A stretch of 62,035 nt of DNA from Paraliobacillus salinarum (GTDB taxonomy: Bacteria > Bacillota > Bacilli > Bacillales > Amphibacillaceae): assembly GCF_014083865.1 (NCBI RefSeq), contig NZ_JACEFA010000014.1, forward strand, positions 1 to 62,035, read 5' to 3'. The notes under the pieces were generated by a model. The model saw only the letters and a list, made by a program, of their open reading frames with translations, did not search any database and was not told the origin of the DNA. Numbering within the stretch: the first letter of the stretch is position 1; every line of letters begins with the position of its first letter. Made by a program: the position numbers and the translations under genes. Shown here piece after piece: positions 1 through 8,422 of this stretch.

Positions 1-36
1 TTTTGCAAATAAATGAAAATCATTGTACTTAGCCAT
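1..36 (-). CDS. 5' fragment of an unidentified ORF cut by the window edge
   Basis: Reading leftwards from 36, an ATG is followed by 12 open codons (MAKYNDFHLFAK) up to the window edge. A good ribosome site, GGAGGGG, lies 6-7 bases upstream of the ATG, which is the main reason to believe it. The family cannot be told from 12 residues. A transposase is possible given the repeat-rich DNA upstream, but this is a guess. Confidence 0.45.
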   Translation of the reverse strand, partial: MAKYNDFHLFAK

Positions 37-120
37 GAAAAAACCCCTCCGAATTATCTTGATTTAATTCAAGAATAACGAATAATTCTTTAGGATTTAA
101 ACCATTTTGCTTAACTTGAC

Positions 121-227
121 GGCTATGGGGCACGGCTTCAGCTAACTCAGCAAAGCAACAAACGTATTGCTGAGTTGATCTTCAGCGTGCGCTATTCCCA
201 CAGGAGTCTTCGTCTATTTCCATAGCC
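121..227 (-). repeat. stem-loop repeat, copy A
   Basis: This 107-bp element is bounded by a perfect 8-bp inverted repeat, GGCTATGG (121-128) and CCATAGCC (220-227). Inside is a second pairing: AACTCAGCAA (144-153) with TTGCTGAGTT (167-176), flanked by partly complementary GCACG/GTGC arms. Read on the minus strand, its first half matches copy B at 398-523, including the shared run ACGAAGACTCCT and a later GAAGATC. It looks like a diverged member of an intergenic repeat family. Confidence 0.7.
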
Positions 228-397
228 GACTTTGTCATTTATGATGGATATGCTTAAAATCGTACCATTATTCAACTAGAGCCTATCCGAAACACGATAT
301 TCTATGCCATATATCCCTTTATAGTATTATGACATTGGGATTTCAAACTTTCCTTTAAAGATTATATGAAGATAGCAACAGTATATAACTGAATAAA

Positions 398-523
398 GGC
401 GAAGGAAATATACGAAGACTCCTTGAGGAACAGGACAAACCGAAGATCCATTTTCAGAAGCTTTTTTCTTCTGAAAATTAGCTAAGGTTGTCCCTCAGGA
501 ATGCGTAGTATATTTCCGTAGCC
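398..523 (+). repeat. stem-loop repeat, copy B
   Basis: This 126-bp element folds on itself. Its left arm (398-437, with GGAAATATACGAAGACTCCT) is complementary, with a few mismatches, to its right arm (488-523, ending TATATTTCCGTAGCC). A second inner hairpin is formed by TTTTCAGAAG (451-460) and CTTCTGAAAA (469-478). It shares the left-arm sequence with copy A but lies in the opposite orientation. Confidence 0.7.
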
Positions 524-630
524 GAAACTCCAGATGTATGAGTTTTTCTCACAGTGTAACTGTCTGCAACAGCCTGATTGGTTCTACTAATAATAGGTGA
601 GGGATAACCCCCACTGATTGCAGTTTCACT

Positions 631-1365
631 TTAGATAGCTTGCTTTATTTTCTCGATTGTACTAAGGAGGTCTTCATGGATAATCCAATTAAATGCCGTA
701 TCCATCGGCGTAGGCTCTCTATTAATTAAAGCTAACGATATACCGGATCCAGCAGCAGTGTATGGTAATAAACTAAATGGCGTGACTAATAAAGATGTTC
801 CTAGTACAACAACCAGATCACTTTGCTTGATTGCCTGTTCTGCTTCCTCGTGAAGTGTGATTGGATCACCAAACAGAACAACATCTGGCTTTAATATATC
901 TCCACAACCCTCTTGTTTACACACCGGAACATCTGACTTTAATAAATCATTCAACCCATACGATGTGCCACACACAGGACAAGTTGCAGTATTTAAATTA
1001 CCGTGATACTCTAACACATGTTGATTACCAGCCTGTTCATGTAGTCCATCCACATTTTGTGTAACAATCGTTACTTCCTTTCCTTGATCCTCTAACTCTT
1101 TTAAAAACCGATGGACTTTATTTGGCTGATAATTTTTAAGTAATTTAATTCGAAAGATATCTTTAAACTTCAACCAAAAATCTGTAGGATTCTTCATAAA
1201 ATAATGACGAGAAATATAATATTCACGTGATTGATCTTCCGTCCATAACCCATTGGTCGATCTAAAGTCAGGAATGCCACTAGCGGTCGATACACCAGCA
1301 CCAGTTAAAAAGGTGATTCTATTCGACTTTTTTATTGCATTAGCCAGATCAGCTACTTGTGACAT
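631..1365 (-). CDS. cobB: SIR2-family NAD-dependent protein deacylase (sirtuin)
   Basis: This 244-residue protein has the full bacterial sirtuin core. The NAD-binding GAGVST is at residues 22-27, TQNVDG at 102-107 and the catalytic His in EYHGN at 121. A structural zinc site is formed by Cys129, Cys132, Cys149 and Cys154. The family removes acetyl or other acyl groups from protein lysines, using NAD and releasing nicotinamide. In Bacillus this adjusts acetyl-CoA synthetase and other enzymes. The ATG follows GAAGAGGTGATTAC. The gene starts 32 bp after the oxidoreductase gene on the same strand, so the two probably share a transcript. The exact acyl preference cannot be read from sequence. Confidence 0.93.
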   Translation of the reverse strand: MSQVADLANAIKKSNRITFLTGAGVSTASGIPDFRSTNGLWTEDQSREYYISRHYFMKNPTDFWLKFKDIFRIKLLKNYQPNKVHRFLKELEDQGKEVTIVTQNVDGLHEQAGNQHVLEYHGNLNTATCPVCGTSYGLNDLLKSDVPVCKQEGCGDILKPDVVLFGDPITLHEEAEQAIKQSDLVVVLGTSLLVTPFSLLPYTAAGSGISLALINREPTPMDTAFNWIIHEDLLSTIEKIKQAI

Positions 1366-1397
1366 GTAATCACCTCTTCCACATAATAAATAACAAC

Positions 1398-2399
1398 TTA
1401 CTGCAAACTTACAATAATACGCCCTAGCGACTTTCCTTCAAGTAAGGTTGGTAATACTTCTGATAATTGATCTAATGTAATTTCTTTATGCAAGATCGTA
1501 TCTAATATATTTGCTGCTGGCTTTAGGTCTGTTGCCATACGGTTCCAAATCTCTTTTCTTTTGCTCATTGGTGTATATACAGAATCGACACCTAACAAGC
1601 TAACACCTCGTAATATAAATGGATAGACTGAGGTCAGGACCTTTATCCCACCTGTTAAACCACTTACAGCAACAGCTCCATCATAGTTTAATTTACTTAA
1701 AATAGAAGCTAATGTTTGTCCACCAACGGGATCAACAGCAGCACTCCATTGTTGCTTATCTAGTGCACGAACTTTCTCCTCATACACCGCATCTCTTCCA
1801 ATTACTTCACTTGCACCAATTGATTTTAGAAAATCTACAGCCTCTTCCTTTCCGGAACTAGCGGTAACATCATAGCCTCTTTGTGCAAGCATCGCAATCG
1901 CAAAACTACCTACTCCACCTGTCGCTCCGGTAACAAGTACTTTCCCTTGCTCCGGGGTTAGTCCATTGCGTTCTAAACGGTCTACTGAAAGAGCTGCAGT
2001 TAATCCAGCAGTTCCATATAACATCGCTTCTTTCATTGTTAAACCTTCTGGTAATGGAAGTACCCATGCAGAAGAGACTCTTGCATAATCACTAAAACCA
2101 CCATCATGAGAGACGCCAATATCATAGCTTGTCGCAATAACACGATCACCTTCTTCAAATTGATCATCTGCTGATTCCACTACTTCACCAACCAGGTCAA
2201 TCCCTGGGATAAATGGGTATTTTTTTACAATGGCGCTATTGTCTGTATTCGCCATTGCATCTTTATAGTTAATGCTTGAATAGTGTACTTTAATTAAGAC
2301 TTCTCCCTCTGGTAAATCATCTATCGTTAGCTCTTGCACTACTCCTACTACTTTCTCTTCTTTTTTTGTTAACTGATATGCTCGGAATGTATTTGCCAC
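1398..2399 (-). CDS. yhfP: YhdH/YhfP-family zinc-free quinone oxidoreductase (acrylyl-CoA reductase-like)
   Basis: This 333-residue medium-chain dehydrogenase/reductase has a GroES-like N-terminal half and a Rossmann NADPH site (VTGATGGVGS, 156-165). It lacks the cysteine/histidine pattern of zinc alcohol dehydrogenases, as in quinone oxidoreductases. The segments SSINYKDAMA and PFIPGIDLVGEV are typical of the YhdH/AcuI branch, whose best known member reduces acryloyl-CoA to propionyl-CoA with NADPH. Translation starts at GTG, 6 bases after AAGGAGGATTATC. It is the promoter-proximal gene of a likely pair with the sirtuin. The physiological substrate here is unknown. Confidence 0.88.
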   Translation of the reverse strand: MANTFRAYQLTKKEEKVVGVVQELTIDDLPEGEVLIKVHYSSINYKDAMANTDNSAIVKKYPFIPGIDLVGEVVESADDQFEEGDRVIATSYDIGVSHDGGFSDYARVSSAWVLPLPEGLTMKEAMLYGTAGLTAALSVDRLERNGLTPEQGKVLVTGATGGVGSFAIAMLAQRGYDVTASSGKEEAVDFLKSIGASEVIGRDAVYEEKVRALDKQQWSAAVDPVGGQTLASILSKLNYDGAVAVSGLTGGIKVLTSVYPFILRGVSLLGVDSVYTPMSKRKEIWNRMATDLKPAANILDTILHKEITLDQLSEVLPTLLEGKSLGRIIVSLQ

Positions 2400-2559
2400 G
2401 ATAATCCTCCTTGCGTGTATTTTTTATATTGCTTTTCTTATTTATACCCTACATGACATAGATGAACACAAACAATGGTAAGATATACATTTGCAACTAA
2501 TATCATATCACTCATAAATAACCTATACGAACTATTTCACTATTTTGTCATAGAAAACA

Positions 2560-2603
2560 AAATGACCGAATGATAATCACGATTCATTATCATTCGGTCA
2601 TTT
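2560..2603 (-). terminator. intrinsic terminator after the queF operon
   Basis: Two 18-base arms (2560-2577 and 2586-2603) pair perfectly around an 8-base loop. On the minus strand the hairpin is followed by TTTTGTTTTC. It sits just downstream of the transporter gene ending at 2609. Confidence 0.88.
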
Positions 2604-2608
2604 ATAGT

Positions 2609-3268
2609 CTAACTATTAGCAGGTATAACTGTGCTGCCTTTATCAGTGTTCGCTTTTTCTAGTTTGCTTTGTTCTTTTCTAGCAATTCGAACAAGCAAGT
2701 AAGTTATAGGTGTATCTATAATCGCTACAATAAACTTAAAGATGTATTGTGTTACGATCATACCTATTAATACATTCGTTGGGACAACTCCAATAAATGC
2801 AACAACAATAAAGATACTTGTATCTAGTAGCTGACTAGATACGGTTGATAAATTGTTACGCAACCACAATTTTTTATCCCCATGACGTTGTTTTAATTTA
2901 TGAAAAATCGCAACATCTATATGCTGACTTACTAAGTAAGCAAGTAAGCTAGCAAACATCACACGGAAGCTTCCACCTAATATCATTTCAAACTCAGCCT
3001 GCATACTAAATGCAGAAGCAGCAGGTAAATGGATAGACGCAAATATGAAGAGTAAAGCAACGATTTGAGTGATAAATCCAGCGCGAACTGTCTTCATGGC
3101 TGCGTTTTTACCGTAAACCTCACCAATTACATCTGTGATTAAATAGGTTACAACATATACGATTGCGGCTCCAGGTAAAACGAAGTCCCCAATCGTAATT
3201 AATTTTACAGCTATAATATTTGATAAAATCAATAGTCCTACAAATAAGCCATTTAAATAAATAAACAT
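2609..3268 (-). CDS. yhhQ: queuosine-precursor transporter, YhhQ/VUT family
   Basis: This 219-residue protein is almost wholly membrane-embedded, with about six hydrophobic segments. It carries the family pattern ITIGDFVLPGAAIVYVVTYL near the N-terminus and YLVSQHIDVAIFHKLK in the middle. YhhQ-type proteins import 7-deazapurine queuosine precursors such as preQ0 or preQ1. It follows queF by 54 bp, downstream of a preQ1 riboswitch. That strongly supports a role in salvage for tRNA queuosine. The start ATG has AAAGGAG about 9 bases upstream. Whether it takes preQ0, preQ1 or queuine cannot be decided from sequence. Confidence 0.92.
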   Translation of the reverse strand: MFIYLNGLFVGLLILSNIIAVKLITIGDFVLPGAAIVYVVTYLITDVIGEVYGKNAAMKTVRAGFITQIVALLFIFASIHLPAASAFSMQAEFEMILGGSFRVMFASLLAYLVSQHIDVAIFHKLKQRHGDKKLWLRNNLSTVSSQLLDTSIFIVVAFIGVVPTNVLIGMIVTQYIFKFIVAIIDTPITYLLVRIARKEQSKLEKANTDKGSTVIPANS

Positions 3269-3322
3269 TATACATTCTCCTTTTTTATGGATGGAAAAGG
3301 AGATTCTTTGCGCTAACCCTCA

Positions 3323-3820
3323 TTAGCGATTGTCAATCTTCTCAGGGTACATATCGTGATTCATTAGACGGTGTGTAGCTATTTCTTCAAATTTAGTTCC
3401 TGGCTTTCCATAGTTACAGTATGGATCAATGGAAATTCCACCTCTTGGCGTGAATTTACCCCAAACTTCAATATAACGAGGATCCATTAAATCAATAAGA
3501 TCGTTCATAATGATATTCATACTATCCTCGTGAAAATCACCATGATTACGAAAACTGAACAAATATAGTTTTAATGATTTACTTTCAACCATCTTTTCAC
3601 CTGGTATATAACTAATATAAACTGTACCAAAGTCAGGTTGTCTCGTTTTCGGACAAAGTGTTGTGAATTCAGGACAGTTTAGTTTCACAAAGTAGTCACG
3701 ATTTGGGTGTTTATTATCAAAGGTTTCAAGTACTTCTGGTGCATAATCAAATCGATAATCTGTTCCTTGACTGCCTAATAAGGACAGATCCTGCAAATCT
3801 TCATCTTTTCTTCCTGCCAT
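3323..3820 (-). CDS. queF: NADPH-dependent 7-cyano-7-deazaguanine (preQ0) reductase QueF
   Basis: QueF reduces the nitrile of preQ0 to the aminomethyl group of preQ1 with two NADPH, the last soluble step before insertion into tRNA. This 165-residue protein is the short, unimodular Bacillus form. Nucleophile Cys56 (TTLCPKT), proton donor Asp63, the QueF motif [20 protein letters not shown] (79-98) and Glu98 are all present. The ATG follows AGAAGGAGGC. The gene has its own promoter and a preQ1-I riboswitch in the leader. The other preQ0 genes (queC, queD, queE) are not in this window, so the cell may salvage precursor through the adjacent transporter or carry them elsewhere. Confidence 0.96.
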   Translation of the reverse strand: MAGRKDEDLQDLSLLGSQGTDYRFDYAPEVLETFDNKHPNRDYFVKLNCPEFTTLCPKTRQPDFGTVYISYIPGEKMVESKSLKLYLFSFRNHGDFHEDSMNIIMNDLIDLMDPRYIEVWGKFTPRGGISIDPYCNYGKPGTKFEEIATHRLMNHDMYPEKIDNR

Positions 3821-3857
3821 TGTGGTAGCCTCCTTCTATCTCTTTAAAATTATCCAC

Positions 3858-3885
3858 AAAAAAAGCCATTCCTAAGGATATGGCT
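3858..3885 (-). terminator. riboswitch-controlled intrinsic terminator of queF
   Basis: On the minus strand AAGCCAT and ATGGCTT form a stem followed by a T run. The loop carries TATCCTTAG, which can pair instead with CTAAGGA at the 3' end of the preQ1 aptamer. The two folds exclude each other, giving an OFF switch. Confidence 0.85.
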
Positions 3886-3896
3886 TGATCACGTCA

Positions 3897-3940
3897 TATG
3901 TCCTTAGTTTTTTATAGAGGGTTTGTAGCTAAGAACCTCT
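3897..3940 (-). promoter_or_regulatory. preQ1-I riboswitch aptamer
   Basis: Read on the minus strand, the 44 bases show the preQ1 class I pattern. P1 is formed by AGAGG and CCTCT, enclosing a loop with CTTAGCTACA. An A-rich linker follows (ATAAAAAA), then the pseudoknot strand CTAAGGA. It lies between the promoter at 3979-4007 and queF. Binding of preQ1 would hold CTAAGGA and let the terminator form. The loop has one extra T compared with the textbook Bacillus sequence. Confidence 0.93.
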
Positions 3941-3978
3941 CGCTTATATAAAACGGAACTCGTCCATTTACTCAAGCA

Positions 3979-4007
3979 ATTATATCGATCAAGTTATTTT
4001 TTGTCAA
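3979..4007 (-). promoter_or_regulatory. consensus sigma-A promoter for queF-yhhQ
   Basis: The -35 TTGACA (4002-4007) and -10 TATAAT (3979-3984) are both perfect, with a 17-bp spacer. The -35 box overlaps the argD stop codon at 4004-4006. This allows queF to be transcribed independently of the arginine operon. Confidence 0.9.
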
Positions 4008-5200
4008 CTAGTTGCTTGAACGAATATTGCCGCTAGCTTGTTTAAAGCTAAATCCATCTCGAGTTTAGTTGTGATTAATGGTGGTAAGATACGAATGACG
4101 CTTTCTCCAGCAGCCAACAGCAATAATTGGTGCTCATCTCTCGCTTTATTGACATAATCGATTGCTTTACCTTTTACTTCTATTCCGATTAAAAAGCCTC
4201 TTCCTCTTAACTGCAATATTTCTGATGACTGGTTAGCCAAGTCCTCTAAACCAGCCCATAAATAGGCAATTTTAGCTTCCAATTCTGTTAACAGTTCTGT
4301 ATTCATCATGGTTTGTATCGTTGCTAGGCCTGCCGTCGTTGCTAATGGATTCCCTCCAAATGTACTTCCATGTGAGCCTGGCTGAAAAGCTTTCGCTACA
4401 TAATCTTTTGCTAAAACCGCTCCAATTGGGAAACCTGATCCTAATCCTTTTGCAACACTAATGACATCTGGTTCAATCTGATACTTTTCATAAGCAAAAA
4501 GGGAGCCAGTTCTACCTATTCCCGTCTGTATTTCATCAATCATAACTAATACATTGTTTTCCTTACATAATCGTACTAGCTCTTGTACCCATGAAAAATC
4601 TGCTGGTATTACTCCACCTTCCCCTTGCACTAACTCTAATAAGACAGCACATGTTTCTGGTCGAACAAGATCTTTTAATGCCTCTTTATCATTATAAGGT
4701 AAATACCTGAATCCTGGCATTAAAGGTTGAAAACCAGATTGAATTTTCGCTTGACCCGTGGCTGCAAGAGTCGCTAAGGTCCGACCATGAAATGATTGGT
4801 TAAACGTTACAACCTCATACTTGTTTGTTTGTTTTATTTCTTGTGCATAGCGCCTGGCTAACTTAATCGCCGCTTCATTCGCTTCTGCACCACTATTACA
4901 AAAAAAGACTTGATCAAATATTGTGTGATCTGTTAACTCTTTAGCGAGCATCTCTTGTGAGGGAATAGTATAGAGATTGGAACAATGCCACAGCTCATTT
5001 AATTGACCTTCTAGTGCTGACTTAACCGTTGGCGGAACATGCCCTAAGTTACATGTTGCGATGCCTGAGGTATAATCAAGAAACGATTGGTCTTCTTGAT
5101 CCCATACGTAACTTCCCTTTCCTTTTTTCAATGTAATAGGAAAGCGATTATAGGTTGGCATGACAGATGAATGGATCTGTTCGTTTATAAGGTTAGGCAT
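4004..5200 (-). CDS. argD: acetylornithine aminotransferase ArgD
   Basis: ArgD transfers an amino group from glutamate to N-acetylglutamate semialdehyde, giving N-acetylornithine. This 398-residue class III PLP enzyme shows NSGAEANE (102-109), the cofactor-contacting aspartate in IDEIQTGIGR (Asp222) and the Schiff-base Lys251 in VAKGLGSGFPIG. Length and motifs are normal. It is the last gene of argC-argJ-argB-argD and its start overlaps the argB stop by 8 bp, suggesting coupled translation. No clear terminator follows it. Instead the queF promoter begins inside its stop codon. Close relatives act on ornithine or succinylornithine, but the operon fixes the assignment. Confidence 0.95.
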   Translation of the reverse strand: MPNLINEQIHSSVMPTYNRFPITLKKGKGSYVWDQEDQSFLDYTSGIATCNLGHVPPTVKSALEGQLNELWHCSNLYTIPSQEMLAKELTDHTIFDQVFFCNSGAEANEAAIKLARRYAQEIKQTNKYEVVTFNQSFHGRTLATLAATGQAKIQSGFQPLMPGFRYLPYNDKEALKDLVRPETCAVLLELVQGEGGVIPADFSWVQELVRLCKENNVLVMIDEIQTGIGRTGSLFAYEKYQIEPDVISVAKGLGSGFPIGAVLAKDYVAKAFQPGSHGSTFGGNPLATTAGLATIQTMMNTELLTELEAKIAYLWAGLEDLANQSSEILQLRGRGFLIGIEVKGKAIDYVNKARDEHQLLLLAAGESVIRILPPLITTKLEMDLALNKLAAIFVQATS

Positions 5201-5993
5201 GAGAAACCTCCTTTAATTGAATCATTGTTCCTACTTTCTTTCCATCGATAAAGTCAATTAACGTATCTGGCTTTATTCCGTTAACTATACTTACTTGTGG
5301 CACATTTTTTTCTAACGCCATTAAAGCTGCTCTAACTTTTGGGATCATTCCACCGTAAATAACTTTTGTCTGGATGAGCTGTTCAATTTCTTGTTCATCC
5401 GTCTCGTGAAGTATATGCTTCTTACCATCTTTCTCGATTAAAATACCTGGAATATCACTAATAAAGCATAATTTCGCTTGCAGTGCTTGTGCTACAGCTG
5501 ACGCAGCAATATCTGCATTGATATTGTATCTTTGATTGTTCTCTCCTAATGCAATGGGAGAAATTACCGGAATATAATTTTGTTCTATCATGGCTTCGAC
5601 TACTTCTGCATTCACTTTTTTAATATTTCCAACATAACCAATACGATCGGCATTTTTCACTGGAACAGCTTCAAATAAGTTGCCATCAATTCCACTCATA
5701 CCAATTGCTTTGGCTCCCTGATTGTTTAACTTTCTTACAATCTGCTTATTAATAGCCCCACTTAATACCATCTCTACTACATCTAAAACCTCATTAGTAG
5801 TGACTCGCAAGCCATCAACAAACGTCGTAGTTACATCCATTTGCTTCAAATAAGTGGTGATCATCGGTCCACCACCATGAACAATAATCGGAGTAATTTG
5901 TTTCTCTTTCTGTAATCGCACAACATTTTTATAAAAGTCTTCTGTTAATTGTTTAACAATACTTCCACCACATTTAATCACCAAATATTCCAT
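5193..5993 (-). CDS. argB: acetylglutamate kinase ArgB
   Basis: ArgB phosphorylates the side-chain carboxylate of N-acetylglutamate with ATP, the second step of arginine synthesis. The 266-residue protein begins MEYLVIKCGGS, the family's glycine-rich ATP loop, and has the substrate loop VHGGGPMI at about 37-44. The ATG at 5993 is chosen because AGGAGATGAAAAG precedes it and the kinase fold starts immediately. A longer open frame reaches 6062 but would overlap argJ. It is the third gene of argCJBD. Arginine feedback inhibition is common in some ArgB proteins, but this short form gives no clear evidence for it. Confidence 0.95.
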   Translation of the reverse strand: MEYLVIKCGGSIVKQLTEDFYKNVVRLQKEKQITPIIVHGGGPMITTYLKQMDVTTTFVDGLRVTTNEVLDVVEMVLSGAINKQIVRKLNNQGAKAIGMSGIDGNLFEAVPVKNADRIGYVGNIKKVNAEVVEAMIEQNYIPVISPIALGENNQRYNINADIAASAVAQALQAKLCFISDIPGILIEKDGKKHILHETDEQEIEQLIQTKVIYGGMIPKVRAALMALEKNVPQVSIVNGIKPDTLIDFIDGKKVGTMIQLKEVSHA

Positions 5994-6004
5994 CTTTTCA
6001 TCTC

Positions 6005-7234
6005 CTATGTGCGATACGAAGCATTTATTCTGACGTATTCGTAAGATAAATCGCATCCCCAAGCAGTTGCTTCTCCTAAGCCATGACCTACTTTTGTATA
6101 AATCGTGACCGTATCTTTAGCTAAATAATCCTTCGCTTGCTGTTCATTAAATAAAACAGGCATACCATTTGTTACTACATCAATTTCTCCTAATGAAACA
6201 CAAACATCATCTGGGTTTAATATTTGTCCACTATATCCAATTGCTGTTACAATTCGTCCCCAGTTTGGATCTGAGCCATGTATTGCTGTTTTCACTAAGT
6301 TTGATGCAATTATTTTTTTACCAATCACTTGTGCCGCTTCATTTGTAGTCGCTCCTGCTACATGTACCTCTACTAGCTTACTTGCACCTTCCCCATCTCG
6401 CGCTATTTCCTTGGCAAGTATCTCACACACTTTGTACAATCCCTCCAAGAAAATCTGCCACTCTGGATGATCATAATTTAGCAATTGATTGTCCGCCATT
6501 CCATTTGCAAGCACTAACACCATATCATTTGTACTTGTGTCTCCATCTACTGTAATCATGTTAAATGATTGTTTTGTATGTTGTTTCAATGCTTGATCTA
6601 ATGACTCCGTTTCTACGTTAGCATCCGTAGTAATAAAGGCTAGCATCGTTGCCATATTCGGATTAATCATTCCTGATCCTTTTGCTGCGCCACCTATTGT
6701 GACTGTTTTTCCGTCTATCTCCACAGAAACGGCTACCTTTTTCTCTTTTGTATCAGTTGTTAAAATAGCTGTTTCAAAAGCATTCGTTTGTTTACTTTCT
6801 TGCTGGTTTATTTGGTCAATACCAGAACGGATTTTTTTCATAGGTAGCTGTTCTCCAATTAAACCAGTAGATGCAACGGCTGCTTCATGTAGTGGAATAT
6901 CGAATTTATCTGCAAGTAATTGTCTCATTTCATACGCATTTGCTAATCCCTCTTCACCAGTACATGCGTTGGCAATTCCCGAATTAACTACAACCGCCTG
7001 CAAGCTATGACCTTTTGCGATGCTCTCTTGTGTTACCTTTAATGGAGCTGCTTGAAATAAGTTGGTTGTATACACACCCGCTGCAGTCGCCGGCTTCACT
7101 GAATATAACCAACCAAGATCATATTTCTTCTTGCGTAAGCCACAATGTAAACCACCTGCTAAAAACCCCTTTGGAGAAGTAACATCTCCGTCCTCTATTA
7201 TTTTAATTTTATTTAATGCCATTAAATGACTCAT
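6005..7234 (-). CDS. argJ: bifunctional glutamate N-acetyltransferase / ornithine acetyltransferase ArgJ
   Basis: ArgJ moves acetyl from N-acetylornithine to glutamate, recycling the acetyl group; many forms also use acetyl-CoA. The 409-residue precursor is processed autocatalytically between Ala195 and Thr196 in KGSGMINPNMATMLAF, and Thr196 becomes the nucleophile. Absence of argA and argE nearby fits the cyclic pathway. The ATG at 7234 is preceded by AGAGAGG 8 bases upstream; an internal ATG four codons later is possible. It lies between argC and argB, with only an 11-bp gap to argB. Whether it is mono- or bifunctional cannot be told here. Confidence 0.95.
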   Translation of the reverse strand: MSHLMALNKIKIIEDGDVTSPKGFLAGGLHCGLRKKKYDLGWLYSVKPATAAGVYTTNLFQAAPLKVTQESIAKGHSLQAVVVNSGIANACTGEEGLANAYEMRQLLADKFDIPLHEAAVASTGLIGEQLPMKKIRSGIDQINQQESKQTNAFETAILTTDTKEKKVAVSVEIDGKTVTIGGAAKGSGMINPNMATMLAFITTDANVETESLDQALKQHTKQSFNMITVDGDTSTNDMVLVLANGMADNQLLNYDHPEWQIFLEGLYKVCEILAKEIARDGEGASKLVEVHVAGATTNEAAQVIGKKIIASNLVKTAIHGSDPNWGRIVTAIGYSGQILNPDDVCVSLGEIDVVTNGMPVLFNEQQAKDYLAKDTVTIYTKVGHGLGEATAWGCDLSYEYVRINASYRT

Positions 7235-7254
7235 CGTCTCATCCTCTCTGTATA

Positions 7255-8292
7255 TTAAGGATAGATAGGAGCATGGTTTAACCCAGTTGTTTCATCCCAT
7301 CCACACATCACATTCATATTTTGGATCGCTTGGCCAGATGCACCTTTTACTAAATTATCAATTACTGCAATAACAGTTAATCGATTGGTTCGCTCATCGA
7401 CATGCACTGCTATATCACAGTAATTACTTCCGTATACTTCTTTCGTTGCAGGTAAGGCAAGCTCTGATCGAAGTCGGATAAACGGATGATCTTGATAGAA
7501 TGTTTGATAAAATGATTTTACTGTTTCTTGATCTACTTTCTCATTTAAATTCGCATAACAAGTAACCATAATCCCTCTAGTCATCGGTACGATATGCGGT
7601 GTAAAAGTTATCTTCACTTCTTCTTGTACAAATGACTGAAGCGTCTGTTCTATTTCTGGAACATGTTTGTGTTCCCCGAGCTTATATGCTTTGATATTTT
7701 CATTCATCTCAGAGAAATGAACATTTAAAGAAAGCCCGCGCCCTGCACCAGACACCCCTGTTTTACCATCAATAATAATACTGTTTGTATCGATCCATCC
7801 TTGCTGTACAGCTGGTATTAAACCAAGTAGCGCGGCGGTAGGATAACAACCAGGATTGGCAAGCAATTTGGCTGATTGTATTTTGTCTGAAAAGATTTCG
7901 CTAAGCCCATAAACAGCCTGATCTAAATAAGCTTGAGCAGCAGCTTCCGCTTGGTACCATTGTTGATAAATAGTAGGTGACTTCAAACGAAAATCTCCAG
8001 ATAAATCAATACAAATAAGACCAGCTTCTAAGAAATCCGGAATCATATCTTTACTAATATTTGAAGGTGTTGCAAAAAACACAAGTTCAACTGTTTCAGC
8101 TAATTTTTCTATATTAAGTTGTTCCATCGTGAGTGTAATAATGTCATTCATATGTGGATAAACCGTTGAAAAGTCTGTTCCAGCTTTCGAATGAGAAATA
8201 ATTGTCGTTAACTCTGCATATGGATGTATATTTAACAAGCGTGATAACTCTGCAGACCCATAACCAGAACCACCTATTATAGCTACATTCAT
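7255..8292 (-). CDS. argC: N-acetyl-gamma-glutamyl-phosphate reductase ArgC
   Basis: ArgC reduces N-acetylglutamyl phosphate to the semialdehyde with NADPH. The 345-residue protein opens with a Rossmann motif (AIIGGSGYGS, 4-13) and has the catalytic cysteine in ANPGCYPTA at Cys149. The start at 8292 is chosen over an upstream GTG because AGGAG abuts the GTG but lies 11 bases before this ATG. It is the first gene of argCJBD, behind the sigma-A promoter at 8334-8362. AhrC/ArgR control is expected in Bacillus, but I cannot point to a confident operator. Confidence 0.95.
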   Translation of the reverse strand: MNVAIIGGSGYGSAELSRLLNIHPYAELTTIISHSKAGTDFSTVYPHMNDIITLTMEQLNIEKLAETVELVFFATPSNISKDMIPDFLEAGLICIDLSGDFRLKSPTIYQQWYQAEAAAQAYLDQAVYGLSEIFSDKIQSAKLLANPGCYPTAALLGLIPAVQQGWIDTNSIIIDGKTGVSGAGRGLSLNVHFSEMNENIKAYKLGEHKHVPEIEQTLQSFVQEEVKITFTPHIVPMTRGIMVTCYANLNEKVDQETVKSFYQTFYQDHPFIRLRSELALPATKEVYGSNYCDIAVHVDERTNRLTVIAVIDNLVKGASGQAIQNMNVMCGWDETTGLNHAPIYP

Positions 8293-8333
8293 CTTCAATA
8301 GCACTCCTATCTCGTTTCTAATGGTAGTTAATT

Positions 8334-8362
8334 ATTATACTTTAATATGTATGTTTATACAA
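8334..8362 (-). promoter_or_regulatory. sigma-A promoter of the arg operon
   Basis: On the minus strand TTGTAT (8357-8362) and a perfect TATAAT (8334-8339) are separated by 17 bp, about 40 bp upstream of argC. Confidence 0.8.
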
Positions 8363-8422
8363 CTGTTATTTTATAAAAATTCTGATTTTTTTAAAACTAA
8401 TATTTTAAAAAAATGATCAAAT

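Larger units (their letters stand above)
37..630. other. ~590-bp non-coding, repeat-rich intergenic region
   Basis: I see no credible gene here. The stretch holds two stem-loop repeats (121-227 and 398-523, listed separately). From about 524 to 625 lies another odd block in which the 7-mer CAATCAG occurs twice on the minus strand. It ends at the stop codon of the sirtuin gene. The rest is AT-rich without a clear promoter or terminator. Confidence 0.6.

Noticed and set aside
2572-2591. Fur-box-like GATAATnnnnATTnATTATC
   Set aside because: It is the inner part of a strong terminator hairpin behind a gene, not near a promoter; symmetry is explained by the stem.
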